The position numbers were made by a program, and so were the translations under genes. The notes under the pieces were generated by a model. The model was not told the DNA's origin, made no database searches, and saw only the letters and a program-made list of their open reading frames with translations. From Lawsonibacter hominis (GTDB lineage Bacteria > Bacillota > Clostridia > Oscillospirales > Oscillospiraceae), in assembly GCF_014287895.1 (NCBI RefSeq), contig NZ_JACOPP010000001.1:186001-250000 (forward strand): a stretch of 64,000 nucleotides of DNA. Reading direction: 5' to 3'. Positions 58,062 to 64,000 of this stretch are shown here, piece after piece (position 1 is the first letter of the stretch; each line of letters starts with the position of its first letter).

Positions 58062-58144
58062 TAGCGATATACAATTTGTACAACGATAGCGATATATCTT
58101 TGTGTACTCTGTTAATTGAAATATCGCTAGCGATATACTATAAT
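58062..58144. promoter_or_regulatory. Repeated operators of the ribbon-helix-helix protein and divergent promoter
   Basis: TAGCGATATA recurs at 58062, 58087 and 58128. The third lies in the 16-bp perfect palindrome ATATCGCTAGCGATAT (58121-58136), which fills the 17-bp spacer between TTGAAA (58116-58121) and TATAAT (58139-58144) of a plus-strand promoter. Binding there would block RNA polymerase. Confidence 0.8.
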
Positions 58145-58203
58145 AAGACCATGGAGGAGGTCAAGAGGCCAAATCCAAATCAGCCTGGCAGGAGGCGAAC
58201 CGA

Positions 58204-58332
58204 ATGGAGCAAGACGAGATGACCCAGACAGAACTCAAGTCCTACTTAGAGACCCTAGCGAAACTCGTAGAGGCCACCGCAAAAGACCCGCAGGACGCGG
58301 CCCGCATCATCCGGGAGGCAATCCCCGAGTAA
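58204..58332 (+). CDS. Very small helical protein of the mobile element
   Basis: A 42-residue protein ('MEQDEMTQTELKSYLETLAK', then 'LVEATAKDPQDAARIIREAIPE'), fully helical and charged. AGGAGG lies 8 bases before the ATG and the operator-covered promoter is about 60 bp upstream, so this is the likely target of the ribbon-helix-helix protein. Family not recognised. Confidence 0.6.
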   Translation: MEQDEMTQTELKSYLETLAKLVEATAKDPQDAARIIREAIPE

Positions 58333-58337
58333 AAAGA

Positions 58338-58419
58338 TAGACCACCCGCAGCCCTCGAAAGCACAGGTGGTCTAAGCAACCAAACGGAGGCGGTTAGAGC
58401 CTGCCATCTGACCGCCTCC
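58338..58419 (+). terminator. Two consecutive hairpins after the 42-residue gene
   Basis: TAGACCACC pairs with GGTGGTCTA (58338-58346, 58366-58374), and GGAGGCGGT with ACCGCCTCC (58386-58394, 58411-58419). Neither has a T tract; a terminator pair or an untranslated structure is possible. Confidence 0.45.
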
Positions 58420-58501
58420 AGTATAACAAACCGGCAGGGCAAAAGCAAGTGGAAGAAACGCTGACAGGCCGACAGGCCGGAAAGGACGAACAAGAGAAGT
58501 T

Positions 58502-58678
58502 ATGGAATGCGGTTATATCAGTCATGGAGAAATGGCAGGAAAATGGTGGGAGATCTCCCAGCAGGAGGCCGGGGCGCTCTATCGGTTGGAGATCGGCAAC
58601 GAGTTTTACGCGAGTGCTGACAGCATTCGGGACTTGCTGGATGAGGTTGATGCCCTGGACGGACTGGCAAGGGGATAA
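58502..58678 (+). CDS. Small element-borne protein, start or frame uncertain
   Basis: A 58-residue protein ('MECGYISHGEMAGKWWEI', 'SQQEAGALYRLEIGNEFYAS', 'ADSIRDLLDEVDALDGLARG'), strongly helical in its second half. A different frame upstream, opening with a GTG at 58449, reads 'MEETLTGRQAGKDEQEKLWN' to 'AVISVMEKWQENGG' and also looks like protein. The two could be halves of one 76-residue gene joined by a frameshift near 58545. The ribosome site is weak for either start. Confidence 0.5.
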   Translation: MECGYISHGEMAGKWWEISQQEAGALYRLEIGNEFYASADSIRDLLDEVDALDGLARG

Positions 58679-58726
58679 ACAAGTCCCGCCCCGGAGGTGA
58701 CGAGGGGCGAATCAGCTGTGACAAAC

Positions 58727-58769
58727 AAAAAAGCCCGGAAGGCTGGATCACTCCATGCCTCCCGGGCTT
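58727..58769 (-). terminator. Terminator of the phage late module
   Basis: AAGCCCGGAAGG (58731-58742) pairs with CCTCCCGGGCTT (58758-58769) with one mismatch, followed by T6 on the minus strand. It is 10 bp past the XhlA stop. Confidence 0.85.
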
Positions 58770-58778
58770 GTCTTGTAG

Positions 58779-59066
58779 TCATATCCCGCCCTTGAGCACC
58801 CAGGCGACGATGAAGCTCACCACGCCTGTGATGATGGCCCCCACAATGCTGTCCCAGCGCTTCCCAGGCCGCTCTGTCAGGCTCTTCACGTCGGTCTTGA
58901 TCTCAGTGACATCCTCTTTGATGTGCTCCTGCTCGTTGGCCAGCGCTGATACAGAGGACACCAGCTTGTCAAGGTTGTCCTGCCGCTCCTCCACTTTGTC
59001 GAGCCGGTGCGTATTGCTTTTGCTGCGCTGGTCGATCTCGGTCACCTTGACAGCGATGTCCTCCAT
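58779..59066 (-). CDS. xhlA: XhlA-type phage haemolysin / holin-associated protein
   Basis: A 95-residue protein: a long coiled coil ('TEIDQRSKSNTHRLDKVEER', 'LANEQEHIKEDVTEIKTDVK') and one C-terminal transmembrane segment ('IVGAIITGVVSFIVAWVLKGG'). This is the XhlA layout; XhlA works with a holin and endolysin in lysis. AGGAGGG lies before the ATG, 3 bp past the holin gene. Confidence 0.85.
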   Translation of the reverse strand: MEDIAVKVTEIDQRSKSNTHRLDKVEERQDNLDKLVSSVSALANEQEHIKEDVTEIKTDVKSLTERPGKRWDSIVGAIITGVVSFIVAWVLKGGI

Positions 59067-59069
59067 ACG

Positions 59070-59258
59070 TCAGCCCTCCTTGCGGGTGAAGAAATAGGTG
59101 ATGATCGCGCCGTAGCTGGTACAGAACAGCCCCAGCGCCTCCGCAGGCGGTTCATACGGCCCGAACAGCAGCAGGGCCATGCAGACGGTCAGCCCGACGG
59201 TAACGAGGCTCTTGACCTCGAACAGCTTCAGAATACGATCTACGATCTTTTCTTTCAT
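59070..59258 (-). CDS. Phage holin
   Basis: A 62-residue protein with two hydrophobic stretches ('SLVTVGLTVCMALLLFG', 'ALGLFCTSYGAIITYFF') and charged ends, the class II holin form. It lies between the endolysin gene (4-bp overlap) and the XhlA gene. Function rests on size, topology and neighbours. Confidence 0.75.
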   Translation of the reverse strand: MKEKIVDRILKLFEVKSLVTVGLTVCMALLLFGPYEPPAEALGLFCTSYGAIITYFFTRKEG

Positions 59259-59821
59259 TTGCCCTCCATCGCCTTGGCCAGCTTGACCAGCAGCTCATCG
59301 CCCCATCGGTAGCTCCACAGGTACTCGATGGTGGTATCGCTCAGACCGGCCTTGGCTTTCAATGTGCTCTTGGCTTCTTCTGTAGTCATTGCGGTCTCCT
59401 TTTCCTTGTACAGCGGCATGGTCGGCGGATACTGACCGGCCAGGATCATGCTGCTGGTGTATTTCCCGCCGCCGCTCCATTGTAGATGAGGGCGGTCGGG
59501 AAAGGACTTCCACCGCCCGCCCCATTCGAAGCCGACCCGCTCCCCAAGCTCCCCGGCCCGCTGGAAAAACACCGGGTCGGAGTATTCCTGCCCCTTGACG
59601 TTCTTACAGAAATCGAAGGCCAGCCCCACGCCCTGGGCGTGGAAGGTAGGCACACGCCCCTTGCTGGTCCCGTTCCGGTAGCAGTATTCCTGGTACGCCC
59701 GGTCCCGGACCGTGCCGGTGATGCAGACCGCAAGGCCTGCATCCCGGCACAGCTGCATCCAGACCCGGCAATTGGCCGCTACGTCCGCGCGCAGGTCGTC
59801 GATGTCCCGGCTGTTAAGCAT
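59255..59821 (-). CDS. M15-family endolysin (L-Ala-D-Glu / D,D-peptidase type)
   Basis: A 188-residue lysin. The M15 zinc and catalytic motifs are visible: 'TFHAQGVGLAFDF' (His and Asp) and 'PHLQW' (His). A C-terminal 45-residue helical domain ('STLKAKAGLSDTTIEYLWSYRWGDELLVKLAKAM' in parts) probably binds the wall. It follows the Tad2 gene by 1 bp and overlaps the holin gene. Confidence 0.88.
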   Translation of the reverse strand: MLNSRDIDDLRADVAANCRVWMQLCRDAGLAVCITGTVRDRAYQEYCYRNGTSKGRVPTFHAQGVGLAFDFCKNVKGQEYSDPVFFQRAGELGERVGFEWGGRWKSFPDRPHLQWSGGGKYTSSMILAGQYPPTMPLYKEKETAMTTEEAKSTLKAKAGLSDTTIEYLWSYRWGDELLVKLAKAMEGK

Positions 59822-59822
59822 A

Positions 59823-60272
59823 TCAGTCTATGACCTTCCAATCATTGGCCAGCATATCCGCCTGACTGGCCAGCCACCCCATCTGCACACCGGAGGTGCC
59901 GCAGAAGGCCACGGCCTGATTCCCAATGGCCTCGTGCTCAGCGTTGACCACGGTCCCATCCGGGCTCTCGTAGCTAATGGCCGATGCCAACTCAATGTGC
60001 TGGTTCTTGCCGTTCCATCCGGCTCTGGCTACCTTTTTCCCCTTCTTCATGGCCTCAATGGCCAGCCCAAAGGTCATGGCATCGGTCGGTCGGTATGCCT
60101 CCTCAAACACGTCCTTGGGAGACCAACTCTCGTACCCGTCCGGGTAGCGGACCTTGTAGCCATCCTCCATGTGCATGCTCCTCGGGTACTGGCCGCTCTT
60201 CGGGTACACCATTCCATCGCATCGGTAGGCAGGCTCGGCCTGAATGATCTTCGTTCCAATGTAAGTATCCAT
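59823..60272 (-). CDS. Phage protein with Tad2 (DUF2829) domain, candidate anti-Thoeris
   Basis: A 149-residue two-domain protein. The N-terminal part ('GTKIIQAEPAYRC', 'YKVRYPDGYESWSPKDVFEEAYRP') is a phage domain of unknown function; the C-terminal part has the Tad2/DUF2829 signature 'MTFGLAIEAMKKGKKVARAGWNGK' (in parts) and 'MGWLASQADMLANDWKVID'. Tad2 proteins sequester the gcADPR signal of Thoeris defence. Whether this one does is an inference from the family. Confidence 0.88.
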   Translation of the reverse strand: MDTYIGTKIIQAEPAYRCDGMVYPKSGQYPRSMHMEDGYKVRYPDGYESWSPKDVFEEAYRPTDAMTFGLAIEAMKKGKKVARAGWNGKNQHIELASAISYESPDGTVVNAEHEAIGNQAVAFCGTSGVQMGWLASQADMLANDWKVID

Positions 60273-60273
60273 C

Positions 60274-60654
60274 TCAGTTCTCCTCCTTGCCGGGCTTGTC
60301 CCCGCTGATGGGGCCGGGGTCGCTCGCGCCCTCCATCAGCTTGACCATGGCGTCGTAGTCCTCAGCTGCCCAGAGGGCGCACAGGGCCTTGTAGTTACCC
60401 CGCATGGTGCGCAGCCACGCGTTGAGGCCGTCGTTGACCGCCTTGCGCCCGGCCTCGTCCATGGCGGCATACGCCTTGCCGATGCGGGGCCAGTCCACCT
60501 GATGGGCAATGGGCAGCTCGGCCACAGGATTGACCTCGCGGCCCTCGCGGATGTTCTGCATGCACATGTCCATTGCTACGCCAAGGTCGCGGTTGTTGGC
60601 TTCGCCGATGCCGAAGATCACAGGGGTCAGGGTGTTCCAGTTGATGGTGTTCAT
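60274..60654 (-). CDS. Phage protein of unknown function
   Basis: A 126-residue soluble helical protein ('MNTINWNTLTPVIFGIGEAN', 'DWPRIGKAYAAMDEAGRKAV', 'MRGNYKALCALWAAEDYDAM'). The ATG at 60652-60654 has AAAGGAG 10 bases upstream; the longer frame lies before that site. It stops 1 bp before the Tad2 gene. Family not recognised. Confidence 0.75.
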   Translation of the reverse strand: MNTINWNTLTPVIFGIGEANNRDLGVAMDMCMQNIREGREVNPVAELPIAHQVDWPRIGKAYAAMDEAGRKAVNDGLNAWLRTMRGNYKALCALWAAEDYDAMVKLMEGASDPGPISGDKPGKEEN

Positions 60655-60811
60655 AAGTATGTGCTCCTTTCGCATTTTGTGTGATGCAGGGCTTGCGCCC
60701 CTCCCTGCCCTACCAGCGTAGCAGAGGGGGGCGCCGATTGCGACAGGGGATCGATCCCGGCGCATGGCCGCGGTCGTCCGACCACTCAATGTCTTTCCAT
60801 GCCGCGTTGCC

Positions 60812-63800
60812 CTACTCCGCCATTTTCTGCATCTCTCTCAGCCGTTCCTGCACAAGCGTCTTATTCCAGTGCCAAAAGTCTTTTCCAACGCCCAGGTATT
60901 CAAACATTGCCCGGCGCTGCTTGTCGTTCAGCCCCGGGGTCTTGTAGACCTCCATCATGACGAGCAGGCTCCTGCTGTTGGGTATGGCGTCCGGCGTGCC
61001 GTTTTTGTCCTCGTCTTTGTCCTTATACCGCAGGGAGTTTATCCCGCTGGTCCGGCTGTAAAGGCTGACATAGGTCTCCCGTGGAATGCGGTACCTTTTC
61101 TCAGCCTCTTCCGCCTTCTTCATCCAGGAATCCAGTGTGTAGTCCGGCGCAACGGACGCCTTCGCGGTCTTGTCGGCCAGGTCGTAGGCTTCGCTGATCG
61201 CCTTCACCTTTTGCTCGTCTGTCATGCGCTCATAGGGCTTGCTGGCTGTCAGTTCTGTCAGCAGAGTGTACGAGAGCCGGCCTTTCTCCGTGGCGTAGGT
61301 CACATACTCCTCCGCCGTCAGATCTTTGCGCACTCCGTCCACGGTAAAGTATTTTCCGGCTCGGTCGGGGAACAGTCCAGCTTTCCCAGTGGCCTTGTAG
61401 AGCCGCATCAGCTCGTCCTCCATGGGGCTGCTCCCGACCTCGTCGGTGTAGGCCGGATTCAGGAAGTTGTCGGCGGCCCGCTTTCCCGCTCCGCCGGTGC
61501 TCTCGGTGCGTCCCCAGGCGTCAATATAGGGGATCTGGTTGTAATCCAACCCCGGCAATCTCCCGCTGATGCGGCCGATGGCGTACTGTGCATCCTGGGT
61601 CAGGAATGCGTTTTTTTCCGTATAGGTCGTCATCCGCACATCCTGACCGGTCCGCTCGAATTGCCCGAGGATGGTCGGCACGCCCTGGGTCAGATAGCTG
61701 GTAGCGGATGTGACCAGGGCGGCGGTAAGCCCATTCAGGTCCCCCGACGAGGCGTATCCAACCGCGTCGAATACGTCGTTCAGGCTCTGGAGGCAGGACA
61801 TCTCCAGCAGGGGCTCCGTCACGTTGCCGGCCGCTTTCAGCAGGGCGGACAGGGTAACAGGTTCTTTCTTTCCCTGTGTCTGCTCCCACAGGTTCACGCC
61901 CACGAAGAAGGGAAGCACCTCCGGGGCCAGCCAGTCCAGCGTTACGCTCGTGCCGTCCGGAAGTTCCAGCGCGTAGGTCTGATGGCCCAGCAGTTCTTCA
62001 AACGATTTCTTATCCTTATCGTCTCCGCCGGCTCCGCGCACCAGGCTTTGGGCCGCACAATACACCCCGAGCGCCAGCAGGCCCGTTCCGGTCAGTCCCG
62101 CTGAGATGTGGTCAATAGCGTCGGCTCCGCTCAGGTTTCCCTGCTTCACCTGGTACAGGTCCCAGGTCATCCCCTTCAGCAGACCGGCCGGGCTGTACTC
62201 CAGCCCCCGGGCCAGAATGTTGGCCGGGGTCTTTCGGAAGGGGAGCACCCCCTCCATAATGGTACTCACGCCCTTTTTCACCGGATTCTTCCCGCGATAC
62301 CGCCCCAGATCGCTGATGGTCTGCGACAGGACGTTGGTGTCCCGGTAGGTAGCCTTCTGCGCCTCCTGTACCGCATAGGCTCTGGCCGAATCCATCCCCT
62401 TCCCGGAGGCGACCTGCTCCGCTGTGATGTGGTTGGCCTTGCAGTATTGCGCCATCGCCCAGGCGTAGTGGGGGCGCGAAAACCAGACGTCCTCCGCATC
62501 CAGCGCCTTGCTGTTGGCTTTCCGGTATGTCTCAAGGGCTTTGCCCCTGAAGATGCGCCTGCCCTGCTCAATGTACTGGTTGGCGTTGGAAAAGTCGCTG
62601 TACTTTCCGCCGCCCAGCGCGGCATCCTGTGCGTTGACATAATCGCCCCACGCCGCTGAGACCAGGGCCCGGTCGGCCCTGCTCAATCCAACCGCTCCCT
62701 TGGTCCGGTTCAGTGTCCCGCCGGATACCCGGCCAACCGCCGCCTCGATGGCAGTGGCCGTCAGATCCTTGACCGCAACCACGGGTGCGAACCCGGCATT
62801 TCCGACGATATTTCTCACATGGGTCCTCGGGTTGCCCAGCATGGCCAGATAGCGCCATGCGTTCCACTTGTCCACGAACCGGGACGGCATCTGCCTGCCA
62901 ATATCCCGGTAAATGTCCTTCAGCACATTGTCCCGCGCCTTCTGGTCCCCTGCCTGCAGAAGCCGCTGTGCAAGCTCCGGGTCGACCTTCAGCTCCGGCC
63001 TGCCTTTCCCGCCATAGCGCTCGTTCAGTTCCTCCTGAAGGTTCTGCACGCTCCGCTGCACCGCGTAGAGCTGCCCCTCCGGGGACATGCTCTTGAGGAT
63101 ACGGGTGGCCTGCACCGCCTGGGCCGCATTCCGCTGATGGCCAACCATCTTCGTGAGTACGGTCATGGCGGATCGGATGTCTCCGGCGTTGGCCGCCGCG
63201 TTATACAGACACCAGCCGGTGGCCGTGTTCGCCTTGGACACCTCGCCCTTTCCCACGGACTCAGACCACTCCGCCAGGGCAGTGGCGTAGCCCTTGTCCC
63301 GAATCGTATTCTCAGCGTCTGCGAGGGCGGTCTTATCCGTGTAGGTCTCGTAGGAGAACACGCCGGTGGCCGTCAGTTCCTCTATGTTCTGCACGGCGGC
63401 ATCCGGCGTCGCCCCGGCCTCCAGGACGGTCCGCACCGTCTGGGAGACCTTCCGGTCGTCCGCTGTTTTTTGGGGGACCCGGACCGTCCGTGCCGGCTTC
63501 TCGCCCGGAGCGATCGCCCCGTACTGCTTCACCATGCCCTGATACACTTCATCCGCCAGCGCACGGATCTCCTGGCGTACCTCCGATTCACTCCTGGCCC
63601 CGTCCTGCACCTGCTTCATCAGGCGGTCGATCTCGCGGGCGAGCTGGTCGGAGCCCTTCAGGCTCCGGCGGATATCCGGGTCTGCGGAATCCTTGAAAAA
63701 CTCCTCCTGAGCTTCAGTGAGCGCTTGCCCCATGCTGTCGGTTTTCATAGAAAATTTGGTGTTGCCTTTTCCGCCGGACTGCATATACTGAGAATACGGT

Positions 63801-64000
63801 ACACCTTCTATCTTGACTTTTCCGTCCTGATATGATATCGTACCGATAGAACCAAGAGCGGTTGTATCTGAGGGCAATTGGAGCCCAAGGCCCTGCAGCC
63901 AGCTTTTGGTTCTATTTTTATCCGGATCGAGGTAGAGCAGATCACTCTTCTGAACGAAGCCAGCCGGATTCGTGTCCTTCCCGTAGGCGCTGGCGATAAT
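60812..64000 (-). CDS. Large phage polyvalent protein (C-terminal 1062 residues; runs off the right edge)
   Basis: The frame is open from 64000 to the stop at 60812, so this is the C-terminal part of a larger protein. A TTG at 63877 is not a credible start, because coding sequence continues upstream ('KSDLLYLDPDKNRTKSWL'). The central block 'WRYLAMLGNPRTHVRNIVGN' is typical of large polyvalent proteins of mobile elements, which are injected or packaged and carry several effector domains. Two hydrophobic stretches lie near residues 560-620. Catalytic motifs are not recognised. 60655-60811 holds only a GGGGCGCC-type hairpin. Confidence 0.8.
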   Translation of the reverse strand: MIASAYGKDTNPAGFVQKSDLLYLDPDKNRTKSWLQGLGLQLPSDTTALGSIGTISYQDGKVKIEGVPYSQYMQSGGKGNTKFSMKTDSMGQALTEAQEEFFKDSADPDIRRSLKGSDQLAREIDRLMKQVQDGARSESEVRQEIRALADEVYQGMVKQYGAIAPGEKPARTVRVPQKTADDRKVSQTVRTVLEAGATPDAAVQNIEELTATGVFSYETYTDKTALADAENTIRDKGYATALAEWSESVGKGEVSKANTATGWCLYNAAANAGDIRSAMTVLTKMVGHQRNAAQAVQATRILKSMSPEGQLYAVQRSVQNLQEELNERYGGKGRPELKVDPELAQRLLQAGDQKARDNVLKDIYRDIGRQMPSRFVDKWNAWRYLAMLGNPRTHVRNIVGNAGFAPVVAVKDLTATAIEAAVGRVSGGTLNRTKGAVGLSRADRALVSAAWGDYVNAQDAALGGGKYSDFSNANQYIEQGRRIFRGKALETYRKANSKALDAEDVWFSRPHYAWAMAQYCKANHITAEQVASGKGMDSARAYAVQEAQKATYRDTNVLSQTISDLGRYRGKNPVKKGVSTIMEGVLPFRKTPANILARGLEYSPAGLLKGMTWDLYQVKQGNLSGADAIDHISAGLTGTGLLALGVYCAAQSLVRGAGGDDKDKKSFEELLGHQTYALELPDGTSVTLDWLAPEVLPFFVGVNLWEQTQGKKEPVTLSALLKAAGNVTEPLLEMSCLQSLNDVFDAVGYASSGDLNGLTAALVTSATSYLTQGVPTILGQFERTGQDVRMTTYTEKNAFLTQDAQYAIGRISGRLPGLDYNQIPYIDAWGRTESTGGAGKRAADNFLNPAYTDEVGSSPMEDELMRLYKATGKAGLFPDRAGKYFTVDGVRKDLTAEEYVTYATEKGRLSYTLLTELTASKPYERMTDEQKVKAISEAYDLADKTAKASVAPDYTLDSWMKKAEEAEKRYRIPRETYVSLYSRTSGINSLRYKDKDEDKNGTPDAIPNSRSLLVMMEVYKTPGLNDKQRRAMFEYLGVGKDFWHWNKTLVQERLREMQKMAE

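Noticed and set aside
58151..58222. 23-residue frame (MEEVKRPNPNQPGRRRTEWS...) before the 42-residue gene
   Set aside because: It overlaps the better supported ATG at 58204 in another frame and has no ribosome site of its own; it may at most be a leader peptide.
63875..63877. TTG as the start of the large phage protein
   Set aside because: The frame continues upstream to the window edge with protein-like sequence, so the gene is incomplete here.

Overview
The window looks like a chromosome segment of a GC-rich, endospore-forming Firmicute in the class Clostridia, most like the Oscillospiraceae (Flavonifractor / Pseudoflavonifractor / Lawsonibacter relatives). The reasons are a complete spoIIA operon (spoIIAA-spoIIAB-sigF), Firmicute gene neighbourhoods (ftsE-ftsX-M23-ctpA; rplGB-rpsL-rpsG-fusA-tuf; rimO-pgsA-recA-recX; DUF1385-prmC), AGGAGG-type ribosome sites, and GC-rich codon use. 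The genus is an inference. All genes were read from the sequence; no database search was possible.

Layout. 1-9.8 kb: on the minus strand a MerR-RDD regulator cut by the left edge, the cell-division and wall-remodelling block ctpA / M23 / ftsX / ftsE, a PucR/CdaR-type regulator and rsuA; then a DUF4830 gene on the plus strand, a gene-free stretch full of stem-loops (7650-8020), and a membrane protein plus MscS channel pair. 9.8-14.8 kb: the str operon (L7Ae-like protein, rpsL, rpsG, fusA, tuf) on the minus strand with clear promoters. 14.9-20.9 kb: an amidohydrolase / M20 amidohydrolase / YfcC transporter operon with a near-consensus sigma-54 promoter, a tandem A/T-rich upstream site and the sigma-54 activator gene. 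21.2-28.8 kb: rpoB-rpoC on the plus strand, turned away from the str operon. 28.8-37.7 kb: envelope and transport genes (Gpi18-like glycosyltransferase, NlpC/P60 hydrolase with SH3 domains, LVIVD protein, SLH-M13 peptidase, DAACS symporter). 37.7-42.5 kb: an XRE regulator, GT2 glycosyltransferase, GtrA and two tandem secreted proteins with copper-amine-oxidase N-terminal-like domains. 42.6-45.1 kb: spoIIA operon and a Pro/Thr-rich exported protein. 45.2-52.3 kb: acetyltransferase, pgsA, rimO, a broken XRE gene, recX, recA, prmC and DUF1385. 52.4-56.2 kb: a VCBS-type lipoprotein with an OmpR-type regulator and a histidine kinase in one operon.

56.45-64 kb: a tRNA-Leu(CAA) gene followed by sequence of different character, read here as one end of a prophage or related element. 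It begins with tandem 12-bp repeats and an AT-rich three-gene operon (DUF3467-like, PBECR/BECR-like nuclease, DUF2283). A ribbon-helix-helix regulator follows with its operators, then two small genes, then a minus-strand late module: polyvalent protein (open at the right edge), small protein, Tad2-domain protein, M15 endolysin, holin and XhlA. No integrase is in the window.

Most notable: (1) the nuclease / DUF2283 / DUF3467-like operon beside the tRNA junction, a candidate toxin-antitoxin or defence cassette; (2) a Tad2-type anti-Thoeris protein; (3) a complete sigma-54 circuit for N-acyl amino acid or amide scavenging; (4) two copies of a 161-162 bp element that folds end to end into one hairpin; (5) long AT-rich hairpins with a T6 tract placed directly before the ribosome sites of spoIIAA and ftsE; (6) rpoBC inverted relative to the str operon, with a catabolic block between them.
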